A stretch of 64,000 nucleotides of DNA from Ciona intestinalis (lineage: Eukaryota; Chordata; Ascidiacea; Phlebobranchia; Cionidae), in NCBI RefSeq assembly GCF_000224145.3, contig NC_020166.2, positions 1,173,111-1,237,110 of the forward strand, in the 5' to 3' direction. The notes beneath the pieces were generated by a model, which did no database searches, was not told where the DNA came from, and worked only from the letters and a program-made list of their open reading frames with translations. Shown here piece after piece: positions 12,039-24,100 of this stretch. How positions within the stretch are numbered: the stretch's first letter is position 1; each line of letters starts with the position of its first letter. Made by a program: the position numbers and the translations under genes.

Positions 12039-13853
12039 AACGGTGTTGCTACGACGGGATTTTAACTTTAAAATAAGGAAACTCAAATATAGAAAACAGG
12101 AAGTGAAAAATGATCTGTAAAATTAAAATACGATCGTTATGATTTCATATTGTCTGAACGCCACCATGGCGTAATAGTACGCCATGACGTAACCACACGA
12201 TGACGTAATGTTTTGAGATTTCGTCTGGCAGGCGTGAAGCGAGAGTAGAGTGAGTACGGCCACCGTATGCTGCGTAGTAGAGTAACTGTAACTAATATCT
12301 ACATATATATATAAATATATATATTCGTTTGTTAAGAATAAATGTAAAGCTAAAATAAAGCTGTTTTTAGACATAGAAGGCTATTTTCCTAAACGTATTT
12401 GAAACAGCAGAAAAAATATTATTTTTTAATAAAACGAACGTTCATTTCTACATCAAGGGTAACATCCAAACTTTAATCGTAAACTGTATTGTACAATGGT
12501 TATCGAACATATAATATACCATCGCTGCTATTACTGTAACACCCTCATCAAATGTAAGCGAAATAGTCTATAAGCCAATTGCCGTTTGGTTGGCCATACA
12601 CTCGCATATAAAACGTCAGAGAGCAAACACGCAGCCATAAAAAGCGATGTGTTTACTATGAAAGGCACCATCAGGCGTGAAGTTTACTACGCTTGCAACA
12701 ATGTTGTCAAGAACTGGCGAAATAAACCACATAGCGTCACAGAGTTGCTGACAGTTGTATATAAACTACATTATTCGACAGAACTACAAACGGTTTCAAC
12801 ACCTGGCGCTACCGACTACAATGCTGACAAATATAAAACAAAGTGCTGATGGCAAAAAGTGCTGATAATTTGTATACATGGCTAAACGCTATGAAACTGA
12901 ATAGTGTAAAGGCTATTGAATAAGTTAAATAACCTATACGTGGACTACATCATCGTTATATTGGGTTCCAGCAGTTTTTATAGTGTTTATACCTCCTAAA
13001 CTAAATACACGCAATGAATGAAGAACGCCCATTTTAGACACAGTACTTTAACCTGCTGCTCATCCTAAACGAGTAGCACTGTTTTACTGTATGTCGATTT
13101 AGTCGATTGCTGCTGGCCCTTTAGAACTGTTATACGCTCCCACTTAGCAACCTCAACAGCTACAACTGACTAGTCAAGTCTCTATCAATGGCAGACGCTT
13201 TTGTAGGACCTCTCTCTCGAGAAACACTCTACAGAGAAAAGCGCATGGCGAACTCGATGTAAATAAAGAAAGAGTGTGCCTTCTCTTGTTTTAATCTACT
13301 TTTCCTCTCAGCGAAGGACAGTTGACAAGTAGATTTTGGACTGGAGCGGCGAGGTACAACTTAAATACTGGGATTATAAATTGCTTGCTCGGTATATTTG
13401 CTTAGGATATTAATCTCAGCTTTTCTTTTCTCATACTATCGGCCAAAGGAACGACCGTTTTATTGACCAACGGACAAAGCAATGGGTCGCGACTTTTGCA
13501 TTGACCAATCTGAACATCAAAACCTAGCTGCCTGAATTGTAAGGCCCAACAATAATATCCCTAAGGCATTGGGCAAACTATAAGTAGCTGTCTAAACTAT
13601 CATTATGTTATAATCTAATTGCAGGCGCTGCATATACGCTGGACGATAACCCATTAGTAATGCAGGAATTTATACTGCTGTTAAAATGCATAGGCTACTT
13701 GACCAAAATGCATACGTTTACATTGGCGTTATTACAAAATATTGCTCTAAATGATGTCATGAACGTTGCTATGACACGACAATACGATATGACGTATGGG
13801 AAATCCTATTTTGAATTTACAATAAAAAAATAAATAAAAAAGTGAAATATAAA
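12039..13853. promoter_or_regulatory. divergent intergenic region of calpain and kelch genes
   Basis: The 1.8 kb between two divergent coding starts contains no MITE and no supported exon. GACGTAAC and TGACGTAATG (12184-12210) lie 150-170 bp upstream of the calpain ATG and look like CRE half or full sites. A 24-bp string at 12269 recurs inverted at 14399. The open frame at 12586-12849 lacks an ATG start and family motifs. Confidence 0.4.
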
Positions 13854-16800
13854 ATGCAAAAATCGTCCGACGGTTGTAATAAATGGCGGGATTGCGACTC
13901 CATAAGTCACAAGCACTGCGTCAAAAATTGGAGAAATCTTGTTCGTCTTTGGAGAGCCCAAAAACTCTGTGATGTCGTTATCACAGTAAAAGGAGAACCA
14001 TTTCGTTGCCATGCTATTGTACCAGCATCAGTTAGCCCGTTTTTCAGGAATGCATTTTTAAAGAAAACAGCTATGTCTGTACCGAACGGGCTATCGTGCG
14101 AAAAAGAGGTCATTGTCGACTTTATGACAAAGGAAATTTTTTCCCAGGTAAGGTACGTCAAATACGAGAGTTTTGCTTAATAATTGGATAATATATAAAT
14201 TTTACATATCGTTTTTATAATTTTTCAATTTTCTCTCTGTATATATATGACAGGAGAAGAAGATGGGACATCTTTTTATTTTCTCGTCCCATTTGGTCAG
14301 TATACTTAGATATTATGTGGTAAAGGTGTCCCGTCTCTCCCCAATCAAAAACATCACCATAGCGTCTTATTAAAATAGGATAGGTACATGCTTTTTTTTT
14401 ACAGTTACTCTACTACGCAGCATGACCATATAGTACATACACAATAAGTAAACCTAGCTAGCATACCCTATTATACATTACTTGTAACCTTAGGTACTTA
14501 CATTCATGTACACTGCTGATGTATTGGTGACGCCAGCTACTGCTCGTCCTTTAATACTGGCAGCAGCTAGGTTAGAAATGCAAGGAATGGTCAATGCTGT
14601 TTTGAGGAGAATACTTGACCTTGAAATGGCAGAAATTGAAGGTATAACGTAGACATTTATCTATACAGCTATTAGTGCGCCGGTCTAAAATGGTTAGCGT
14701 GTCTGCCTATAGCTTATATACGTTACAATTAATAAAAACATGTTCAAGAAAATAACTATCTCCAAAGTTACATACATGACAACTAGTAAACGTGATTATG
14801 AAACAGAACAACCGTGTTATAGCGACTGTCATAGCTCCGCCACGCGAAGACAAATAAGTTATTTATTCATTTATTCATTACACGATCATTTTCTTTATCA
14901 AAAGTAACATAAGAAAAAATCTAAATCTTTCCTACGTAATAGCTACTTACATAAACCATCAACAATGCTGTTACCACGCAGATAACAAGAACAACCAACC
15001 TTCCAACATGGATTTCCGTTTAAAGTCGATGATCCACGGTCGACAGAGATATCCTTTTAACCAGAAGGTCCACAATGCGATGATGGATAACAAAAACCAG
15101 TGTCCAGAAATCGGTGCGTTACTAAAATGTTGGGGAAGTTAAATAAAATGGATAATATTATCCATTAATTTTGAGCAAGTAATGTAGAGCAACGTATTTG
15201 TTTCATGTATAGTAGGGTGGGGAAGATGGGACACATTTTCATTCTGTTTTCTCGTCTCATTTGGTAGTAAACAAAAAACATTCAAAGAATTATTAAACCG
15301 TATTCCCACGACTCCCATATAGACCGTTGTTAATTGTTTAAAACACGACCAGGATATTTGACATTACTTAAAGGTGTCCCATCTTCTTCCGCAGTACTGT
15401 ATGTGCTATTGCGGCTGTACATGCGTGGTAACTGGTAAGCAATAGCTGTATGAAACAGAACATCAACAAATTAAACGACTGCCGTTGCCCTGTCATGCGA
15501 AGAGAATTAAGTTACATACGTGGTAACTCGTAAACGGGCATAAAGTGCCGTTGCCTGCTAGGCGAGGATTAAATAAGTTTTATGCACTAATTATTCATCT
15601 TTTTAAAGTTGTTAATTTTGTAAAAATAAACCTAATACAAATAGAGTGCTGTGGTGAACTGAACGACGATGACTCGCAATTCCCCGAAGCCCCGGGTCCA
15701 CAACACGGATACAAATATCCCAAAGATGAAAACCTCACGGTGACTGGAGTTATGGACGAGTTGCGATTACAAGGCGACCTTGCCACGTTGAGTTTGGTTC
15801 AAACTTTTGCGGCAAGAAATTATTCAGAAGTTTGTGAAACTGAAGCATTTCTGTAAGTATGGTGGATGTTCTGTGTCTTTATATTGCCCTTTATATAAAA
15901 CATCTTATTTTTATTCTTAGATACCAAGCATGAGTATGAATATATGGGCTCATAACTAGTCATAAGTTTGTCACAACACCCATGTCATATTACTCTACAG
16001 TAGTGAACATGAGATGCATGTAAACGCTATATGCGTCTGCTTTTTGGTGTCTAGGACGATACCTTGTTATGACTTGACAGTGAGCATGAAATATACAAAT
16101 ACATCCTATGTGCCTGGTACATAAGAAATCATCTATGTTATAAAACGAAACTACGAATGAGGTGTATGGCTATGTGCCCAAGAAGAATGATACAAAATAA
16201 GTTTGCCATGAGCTTCATAAGAAGATATTCCCTCTAACCTCACTGTTATAACAGGGGGGCATCAGTCCATACCATCGCCTGTCTATTGGACGACGACAGA
16301 TTGAATATAGACGAGTTCCGAGTGTTTATGTCGCTGTGTAGATGGCTTGAAGCTGATCCAATGCACCTTGTACACGCGCCGTATCTTTTATCGAAGGTAA
16401 AGAGTATATGCCTCACATAAAAACTTGAAAATGAACATGAGTATGAATACACTGTGTGTATTTGATGTATCAGGAGATACCCTTGTATAAATTGACATTG
16501 AGCATGAGGTGTATGAATACAGTTTATCAGAAAAGTATAGACAAGAGTTTACATATTTACAGCAACACCCATTAACTTTTTACTTTCCCGATCTTCTTAA
16601 CGCGATTCCCTCAGACTCGCCTTCAGCTATTATCTCCACAAGAACTCGCAGAGAACGTTGAAACAAAAGACTACCTTATGCGCAAGAAGAAATGCAGGGT
16701 CCTGATATTGGAAGCGTTTCGTTTCCACTGCCTGCAAGCACAAGGGGAAACGGCGCCAGAGGGTGCGTACTCTATAGAGCCACCACGCGGCCAGAAACAA

Positions 16801-19800
16801 CGAATCGGGACGGACAAGTGAGTAAAAGCAATTGCCGTGCCCATTTAATCTATTGATCATTAAAATGTGTTGTTGTTTTGGCGAAATGAACAACAAACGT
16901 TAGAAAAAGTAACGTAAGAGAAAGGCCAATGAGAAAAACTAAAGAACTGTCACTTATTTATTTGTGCGTAGCGTAGCAAGATTAGGCATTACAGCACTGG
17001 TGTCCTATTTCATGCATTTATTGCTAAAGGTCGTATTAAGTTATGCGAACTGGTACGAAACTGTGTTCTTATTGTAGCGAGGTACACCATAAAGAATGTA
17101 CGCGGCACTTAAACACTTATATCCAGTCGGTACTGTAAAAACCGAAACTATTTTAAACTAAAATACAATATTGGGTGGTATAAATGTTATGCTGTAACTG
17201 TGTGATTTGTTTGTCACTCAGATATTACGACTCAGACGACGAGGAATGGTCAGTAGCGGAGGACGGCGGGCTTGTTAAGAAGGATAAAACATCACCGTTC
17301 TGCCCAATCAAACCCTGCGCGTGTTGTCCAGACTATATACTTGCTTCAGGAGGTAAGCAGGACGAAAGACTATTTTAATCCTACTTTAGTAAGGTTCTTA
17401 TTCAATTGCGAGGGAGGAGGTTTTATGGCGGGACGGTGTTGAACGCGTAGTCATTGACCACTAAAAGCGTGTTTCATGCGCCTAAATTTGCATACTGTAT
17501 ATTTAGATATTTCTCATAACTGATGTAGTGATGTATATGACGTTATATTTGGCTAACGTTAGGATGAGACTAGAACGTAGTCAATACACTGCTGGCCGCA
17601 TGAAGAACGTACAGAAGCGGCTTAGTTGTTGGGGTGATGGACCAAATCTGGCATAAACCCCATACCCTCGACTCATATAGAATAAAACGTAATAAGTAAG
17701 AAATCTTACCTTATAGGAATTGATACGAAGCAGAAAGCGGCATCGGATGGTGTTTACAGATACGAGGAAAGGGACAACTCCTGGTTAAGGTTTGCCCGCA
17801 TGCAGGAACCAAGGAATCATCACGCTGCTGTTTACTGCAAGGGAGCGTTATATATTATAGGTGGGTTTTCTCATATATCTAGCAAGTCATAGTATAACAT
17901 AAAGTATTACGTGTAATATTTAAAAAAATCACTATATGTTTCCTGTGACATTTCATTAGAATAACTTTTTTGTTTTACACACCTCGTGTCTGCTGGCGCG
18001 TTACCAAGTTTGTAACTTAGATTTAATTTTAAATATATTTTAATATATTTTTAATGCGTGGCTGGCAATTCAGACAACCCATATAATAAACCACTGGGTT
18101 TGAGCAATTGCTGTTAAGTGTCTTGCCTGAGGACCCATAACGCCCACCAGGATATAGCATCGCCGAGCCTCGAACCGTTTCCTCTAGACTAGAGAAAGCT
18201 GTAGAACTGTAACATATTTTTTCTTGTAGGGGGTTCGGACCCTTCACTCACGGGACCTGGGGCTGAGGTTTGCCCGATATCAAGTTGCCATAGATTAGGA
18301 CTTGGATCGTTGAAGTGGTGTAAGATAGAGTCACTTTCGACGCCTAGGATGTCTTTGCAGGTAGACTACTAACTTGATGTATACATACACACTAACTAAA
18401 CGTAGAGTAATACAAAGCCATGCAATTATATATTTGGAGATTTTATATACAAAAATAGGACTTGTCTGTTTTCATTACACCACAACACAATGTCTTAAAA
18501 AAAAACAGATATAAAATAGCTTCTCGGTCACAAACGTTAGTTATACTAATCCAGCGCTTCGTCTGCAGTATATGACAAGCTTGTCAGATCAGAATAGATA
18601 AACCATTTTTAAGCCTTTTCTGATGACTGTCTTCTTGCTGTTTGTTTCTGTCTGTTTTTTTATGCCTTTTTGTAAATCTTTGTTATTGTGGACCAAGGGT
18701 AAATCTTTGTTATTGTACTTAAAAACCGAGTGAAATTTTGCAGCAATGTCCCTTAAATCGACCTTGTTTTTTTAGGCTGCGTATGTAAACGGTTTCATCT
18801 ACGCAATTGGTGGCCAAGACCACAAACAGCGGATCCTTCGTGACGTAGAACGTTACTCGATTACTCGGGGCTCGTGGGAGTACTCGGGTTCGTTATCAAG
18901 TGCTCGGGCTGGCCTATGTGTTTGTGTGTATAAAGGTCGCATGTGGGCGATTGGTGGGTACTGCCATAAGAGCGGCGTTGTGCTGGATACTGTGGAAGCA
19001 TACGACGAAGAATATGGAAAGTAAGTGGTTGAATATAAAGAAAAACACATGCCTTGGAGAAGCAATTCCAATATACTCCGTGAAGTGGCTTTTATATAGA
19101 CACATCAAGCTTTTGCGTTTGTTTATTTAATATGTTTTTGTTTAGCAGAAACATATTTTAAAACAACAGTTGTTAAAACTTAAGGTCTCCGCGGACTCAA
19201 AAGGTATAGAGGTTCTAAAATCTAAATGAATTCCAAAAAGGTGGGAGAATGCCAAAGTATATCGGGGAGTAACAAGTTTTGACATTAAAATGTTTTCTGA
19301 TCAATTGGTCTTTATCTTCCTTATGAATATTCCCCGAGTCTGTGACCTAAAAAAGCAACACTTCAAATGAATGAAGACACCATTTTATATACCACCGTTT
19401 CGTTTACAGCTGGGAAATGATGCCGGCGATGCGTTTTCCACGGTGTTTTGCCAACGCTGCAGTTTGTCAAGGCCACTTATACGTGTTGGGAGGTGCATGG
19501 CTTGATGCAGAGACTGAGTGTGGCAACTTCAGCAGCGTTTATGACGTGGATATTTATAATTCAGCGAGCAAGTGCTGGGAAGGAGTGACAGCGTTAAGGG
19601 TTGGACGACATGATGCTGGGTTGGCTGTACTTGGTAGGCTATGTTGTACGTTACCATCCATTGCGTCCTTGGGCAAAACACGTAACCGGCAATTGTTGGC
19701 ACGAAGTGTATGAAACAGAACACCCGTGTTATAAAGACTGTCGTTTTCCGGCATCGCGGGATAGAGAAGATCCATTTATTTATTCATTCATTCATAAATG

Positions 19801-20141
19801 GGCGTTCTATGTTGGAGGTAGGCGCGCTAACCAACTGCTGTGTGCTAGGGCGCTGTTTTCGTTTAAGAAGTTTATGATGTTAGGTATATACCAGACAAAC
19901 CCATATAGAGACAGTCAATAAAACAACAATTTACATTATCTCACATAAAGACATTCAAAACCCCAACACCCGTGTTTAAGGTCCAAGGATTTACATTGTT
20001 GGTGGAAAGCACTGTGATGACGGAGCAATTAAAAACCTCGACTCGGTGGAATGCTTTGATGTTGAAAAAGATGACTGGGTAGATGGGGTTTCCCCGTTAC
20101 CGTTACCATTACTTGGCCCCGCAATAACATTCACAAAATAA
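13854..20141 (+). CDS. kelch-like protein (BTB-BACK-Kelch)
   Basis: Eleven exons join in phase to 676 residues: 13854-14147, 14494-14641, 15645-15852, 16255-16396, 16615-16817, 17222-17352, 17717-17860, 18230-18360, 18776-19020, 19410-19633, 19981-20141. Proteins of this build usually act as substrate adaptors for Cullin-3 ubiquitin ligases. BTB/POZ spans about residues 30-147 (LCDVVITVKG..FRCHAIV, then VLTFMYTADV). BACK spans about 195-330 (LLDDDRLNIDEFRVF, LLSPQELAENV). An acidic linker (YYDSDDEEW) precedes about six Kelch blades recognised by YIIGG, YAIGG, WAIGG, YVLGG and YIVGG, each followed by a Trp-containing strand. The start is the first ATG of the exon; it leaves about 30 residues before BTB, and a GTG 12 nt upstream was not used. 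The orthologue among KLHL/KBTBD proteins was not identified. Confidence 0.9.
14250..14346 (+). mobile_element. internally deleted MITE
   Basis: Both ends are present (GAGAAGAAGATGGGACA and GGTGTCCCGTCTCTCCCC) but about 100 bp of the middle is gone; CTCGTCCCATTTGGTCAG remains. It lies in kelch intron 1. Confidence 0.7.
14672..14715 (+). repeat. tRNA-like 5' fragment
   Basis: GCCGGTCTAAAATGGTTAGCG followed by TGTCTGCCTATAG resembles the D-arm half of a tRNA-derived SINE. No B box follows, so it is a fragment. It lies in kelch intron 2. Confidence 0.35.
14781..14880 (+). mobile_element. SINE copy with ATTCATT tail
   Basis: AACTAGTAAACGTG, ATGAAACAGAACAACCGTG, TTATAGCGACTGTC, CCGCCACGCGAAGACAAATA, then TTATTCATTTATTCATT. 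Clear match to the SINE defined at 7828. It lies in kelch intron 2. Confidence 0.72.
15208..15402 (+). mobile_element. MITE in kelch intron 2
   Basis: TATAGTAGGGTGGGGAAGAT at the left end and GTGTCCCATCTTCTTCCGCA near the right end, with the CTCGTCTCATTTGGTAG arm and the GTTGTTAATTGTTTAAAAC core. Confidence 0.85.
15424..15585 (+). mobile_element. two abutting SINE fragments
   Basis: A first copy (ACATGCGTGGTAACTGGTAA through CCCTGTCATGCGAAGAGAAT) is followed at 15513 by a second (GTAACTCGTAAACGGGCATA, then GGCGAGGATTAAATAAG). It lies just before the kelch exon at 15645. Confidence 0.55.
15930..16110 (+). repeat. degenerate 71-bp repeat units
   Basis: Pieces of the unit GTGAGCATGAGGTGTATGAA..CTGGTGTATAAGAAG occur here in decayed form (GAACATGAGATGCATG, TTGACAGTGAGCATGAAATA). 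It lies in kelch intron 3. Confidence 0.4.
16405..16515 (+). repeat. 71-bp repeat units
   Basis: About one and a half units: ATGAACATGAGTATGAATAC, then TGTGTATTTGATGTATCAGG, then TTGACATTGAGCATGAGGTG. The same unit is found at 20275, 22150, 27370 and 27645. It lies in the kelch intron 16397-16614. Confidence 0.55.
17610..17690. repeat. dispersed repeat ending CATATAGAATAAAA
   Basis: Same family as 4325-4410, sharing AGTTGT..GGGT, GGACCAA..T, AAACCCC and the AATAAA-containing end. It lies in the kelch intron 17353-17716. Confidence 0.4.
18055..18190 (-). repeat. tRNA-derived SINE, second family
   Basis: On the minus strand GAACGGTTCGAGGCTC provides a B-box-like GGTTCGA. On the plus strand CACTGGGTTTGAGCAATTGC and GTTAAGTGTCTTGCC match 54190-54250 and 5600-5625. 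It lies in the kelch intron 17861-18229. Confidence 0.45.
19680..19797 (+). mobile_element. SINE copy 46 nt past a kelch splice donor
   Basis: GTGTATGAAACAGAACACCC, GTGTTATAAAGACTGTCG, GGCATCGCGGGATAGAGAAG and TTTATTCATTCATTC. It starts 46 nt after the donor of exon 19410-19633. Confidence 0.72.
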
Positions 20142-20142
20142 A
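20137..20142 (+). terminator. poly(A) signal overlapping the kelch stop codon
   Basis: AATAAA spans the TAA stop at 20139-20141. If it is used, the 3' UTR is only some 15-30 nt long. A second AATAAA-type site lies further downstream near 20636. Confidence 0.55.
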
Positions 20143-21109
20143 GAAATTTAAAAGGTTGTGTCTTTCCTATGCCTGCTTGATGTTTTACTTTGGAAGTTTA
20201 ATGTTGTTTATATTGATCATTCAAACGCATGTTGTAGGCAGTGGGGACTTGGTATTCTCTTCTTTTATGTTTAGTGTATAAGCGCATGCGTATACCAGAA
20301 AGGTTTCAACTCGACAGTGAGCATGAGGCGTATACCGTGCACGTACCTATCATGCAGGTTTACATGGTCCGCATACCTACAGCGACGCGCATCAGAGTAA
20401 TCTAAATCTAGGCGAGAGTTTGCCAATAAGCAAAAAAATTCGAAAAATATCTCTGGTTCGTCTTTACCCTCTGGTACATTTAGATTCAATCAACGAATGT
20501 TTTGATTTCTTGTATTGCATGGAGACGTAAGATCAAGTTACCAGCAAAATAGAGCATGTTATATACAGTGCCTAAGCAGTTACACTAATGTAGGCATTTA
20601 AGGTCTATCTTCTTTTGGTTATTGGTTGTTTTTACAATAAATACCGACAGTTATATACACAGTGGTAACGACATACTGCTGTAGTTGTAAACGAATCTTT
20701 CCATAATGTATATGCAGAGCAAGCAGAAGTATATGAAGTAATATAATGAAGCCAACATCGTTAAAAGCAGATTTGCATAGAACTAAGGATCGTATAGCCT
20801 GACTGTATGTAGATTAATAGTTATATTCTTCATTGATCTGCATAAGCAACATAAAAACAAAGCCAGTGCGTGCCAAATGTATATACACATTGCATATTTA
20901 TATATAGACGATTTGATTTGCTTTTGATAAAGAGAAACGGGAGAAAACAAGCAGTTATGGGGTATTTCATTGTAAAAGGTTTTCTATAGGTCTTTATTTT
21001 CGTACATTCGTTGAATTAGGTATTTTTATGTTTCTCTTTCGATGTATTATGGAACAAATAACCACCATTCATTGTGTAATGCATATGGCATTAATATCAG
21101 CTCGTTGGC
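20142..21109. other. convergent intergenic region
   Basis: Holds the 3' flanks of the kelch (plus) and rhomboid (minus) genes. A TTTATT at about 20994 could be the rhomboid poly(A) signal read on the minus strand. One 71-bp repeat unit lies at 20275. No coding exon is seen. Confidence 0.5.
20275..20335 (+). repeat. 71-bp repeat unit
   Basis: CTCGACAGTGAGCATGAGGC followed by GTATACCGTGC is one unit of the GTGAGCATGAGG family, placed just 3' of the kelch gene. Confidence 0.5.
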
Positions 21110-24100
21110 TTAGACAACTTGTGCCGGGTAGTTATCGTAGAAGATATTCCAAAGTACCGCAAATACAATGAAAGCAATGTAAGCGACAACAGAAACCCAG
21201 AACCAGATTTTATCCGTAAGAGAAGTCTTGAAGTTTTTTAGCAACACTAAACCAAGGGTGACACCAGCTACACCACCCGCCACGTGAGCTATGAAAGAAA
21301 CGTCAACGCCTGCTGTTTGCGGCTGGAAACGTCGGTAGATAGAATAACCGAAGTCGAACAACACTAAAATATAAAGCAGAGTTTTTGCTGCTGGCTGTCC
21401 ATTTATGCCACTTCATTATGCCATGTATAGGCAATTATGTAACGCAAAAAGCGAAATGGTGTTGAAAATGATTAGGGATAAATATAGATTCTATTTGAAA
21501 AAGAGACTGACGATGCCATTTAGGCGAATAGTGGTTGGACTTGATTTTTGTTGGTTACGTTTTCGTAGCACCAGATCATTCGAATAAATATATTCTTATG
21601 AAATATAATGTAAACTGTATTAAAACTAAAGAATCGCCTGCCATTCGACCCGACACTCTCAGGGTTAAACAAAAGATATTTCCACCCTACTATATAAACA
21701 GACACACACATAACATATTCTATAAAGTGAAGCATGCTTACATAGCACAATAGTTCCCACCACTCTTAAGACTCGATAAAACTTGTTCATCACGTCACCG
21801 TTCTATGAAAATAGGAATATTAAACGAACAGTTTGTTTAAAAGGATATTTCTCCGAAAGTTACTCGTCGTGCCCATAAAAAAATGATAACTAAAAGACCA
21901 TGCTAACAGCCTATATTTTTGAAGGTTAAAAACCAACGAATAGTAAGAAAAAAGATAATCGGTTAAACAAAATTGGCATAGCGAAAGTATTGATCTTACC
22001 AGTATAACGTTAGCGATCTGTGCAGTAAGCAATGCATAAGTACCACCACTTCCACCCACTAATATAACGTAAGGATCTATCACAGATGAGGCGAGTGAAC
22101 CTGAGATTGAAAATACCGATGTTTATTCAGTGTCTATATCGTTAAAGTAATGTGCAGTTATAAGTGGGCAATGAGCACGAAGTGCATAAATGCACTATGT
22201 GTATCTGGTGCATAAGAAGACACCTAGCATTTGTTATAACTCAACAGTGAGCATGAGGTGTATGATTACACCATGTGTGTCTGGTGTTATAGAAGACTCT
22301 CGTGTTATAACTTAATTATAAAACAAAACACTAAAAAAATAAAGTTTTAACAGCCACAAAACTATTTTTGACAATTATATATAACTTACCAGCTATAACT
22401 CCACCAATATAAATCCCCATAATACGTAGCCCACCATGCACCATCTCTAGCGGTATGGCGAGGATCAATTGGACCAATACGTTAAACAGAACGTGTTCCA
22501 ATCTGAATAGAGTAAACATAGTTAGAAATGGCTCCAACTATTTTGTTGTAGAAATCGATTATATGTCTAATGTTGGTGAAATAGGGAAAATATTGCAATT
22601 CTGGCTTAAATTCCAGGCGGCATGCGCCTAATGCCTCTTTTGAACAAAACATAATTGAATAGTCATACATACTATCTATGTTACTCAAATCATTTTAATG
22701 CGTGCGATTTTAAATGGTATGTTACTGTTGAGCTAATAAACGTCAGGATATTATCCTTGTTCCAATACTTTCTAACGTCAACCTGTCAAAACAATATAAT
22801 TGTATCTGGTTGGACTATTCTGTCCGTAATATGTGAAAGAGAACACCCTTGTTATTATGTTATACCGAGTGTCGATGCCATGTGAGTATAAATTAAGTTA
22901 CATTCAAGAATAAAGTGTACAACATACCCAGCATGGGCGAACATATAAGAGAGAAATCTCCACGCTTCCTTTCGTTTCGTTGGAACATAAGCAATCGGTG
23001 AATCGACTATTTCTTGGCTAATGTTGAACCAGTTTCCACTTAACTGTCCGTAGTAAACGTACACCGCAATCTTAACATATAGAAAAAACGTTTGTTATAT
23101 TTTTCTCAGATTGTGTTTTCGGGGTAGAAAACATCCTATATACTTCGTGCTTCGCCCCACTAAAGGCGATTCACATAGATTGTAAATGCGTTGGTATGTA
23201 TATAATAAATTGATGAAGAAGATCGTTTAGATTCAAATTACCCTCTTCCAAAAGTAACGGTTATGGAATTGTGTTAAAAACAATTCTCCAATACAAGAAA
23301 AAGTATTCCTAGATGCCTGATTTTTGATTACACAGATGGTTCCTGCTATCGTTTTAAAAGAATACCATATACGCAAGCTAGTCGATTAAACACTAAGTAA
23401 TGTCATATTGAACCAAATGTAAAACAAACCTGAGCCAAGCTTATGAGTAGAATCCCGATTGGCGGAGGACAACATTTGTATTGCTTGCCGTATGTTAACT
23501 TTTGTTGTTCCTTGGTAAGAAAGAACTTTCCAACAGTTTGGTATCCTCTGCTGAATAAAGATAGATGTTTGCGACTCACGCCAGCTTCTTCCGCAACAAC
23601 AGCAGCGTCCTCGCTTTCCTATATACGTCATAGAATTGTTTATCATATTGCGGAGGTATTGAACCTAAATGACCTACAGGTAATCAAACTGTCGATATAG
23701 TGTATAATATTGCATGAATGAAGTCGTGAATTCAAACTAGAACCATTTCTGTATCCGAAATGTTCTGCATATATAAGGGGACAAAAAGTAAAAAAAGTAA
23801 AAAAACTGCTCTTCCTATACCATACTTATAGATAAACCATGTACACATTATGATTAAGAAGTATGCGTCTATTAATTCAACCATTTAAATGCGTCTAAAA
23901 AAAGTTTTGTATTTTTCCACTGAAATGTCGTAATAAAGGTGCCAATTCATTACAGCTCAAATCAAAAACCAGTGGTGGCATTTCTAAATTACAGGGTGCC
24001 CATTTATAAAGATCCTGTGTTCGAAGCAAAAGCAAAACCTAAAACTCCAGACTGAACATTACAGTAGGGTGGGAGAAGATGGGACACTTTTAGCTCTACT

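Noticed and set aside
12586..12849. 87-codon plus-strand frame between the calpain and kelch genes
   Set aside because: TTG start and no family motifs; lies in the divergent promoter region.
22150..22325. CRISPR-like array
   Set aside because: Repeats are ~71 bp, imperfect and directly joined with no unique spacers, in a eukaryotic intron.
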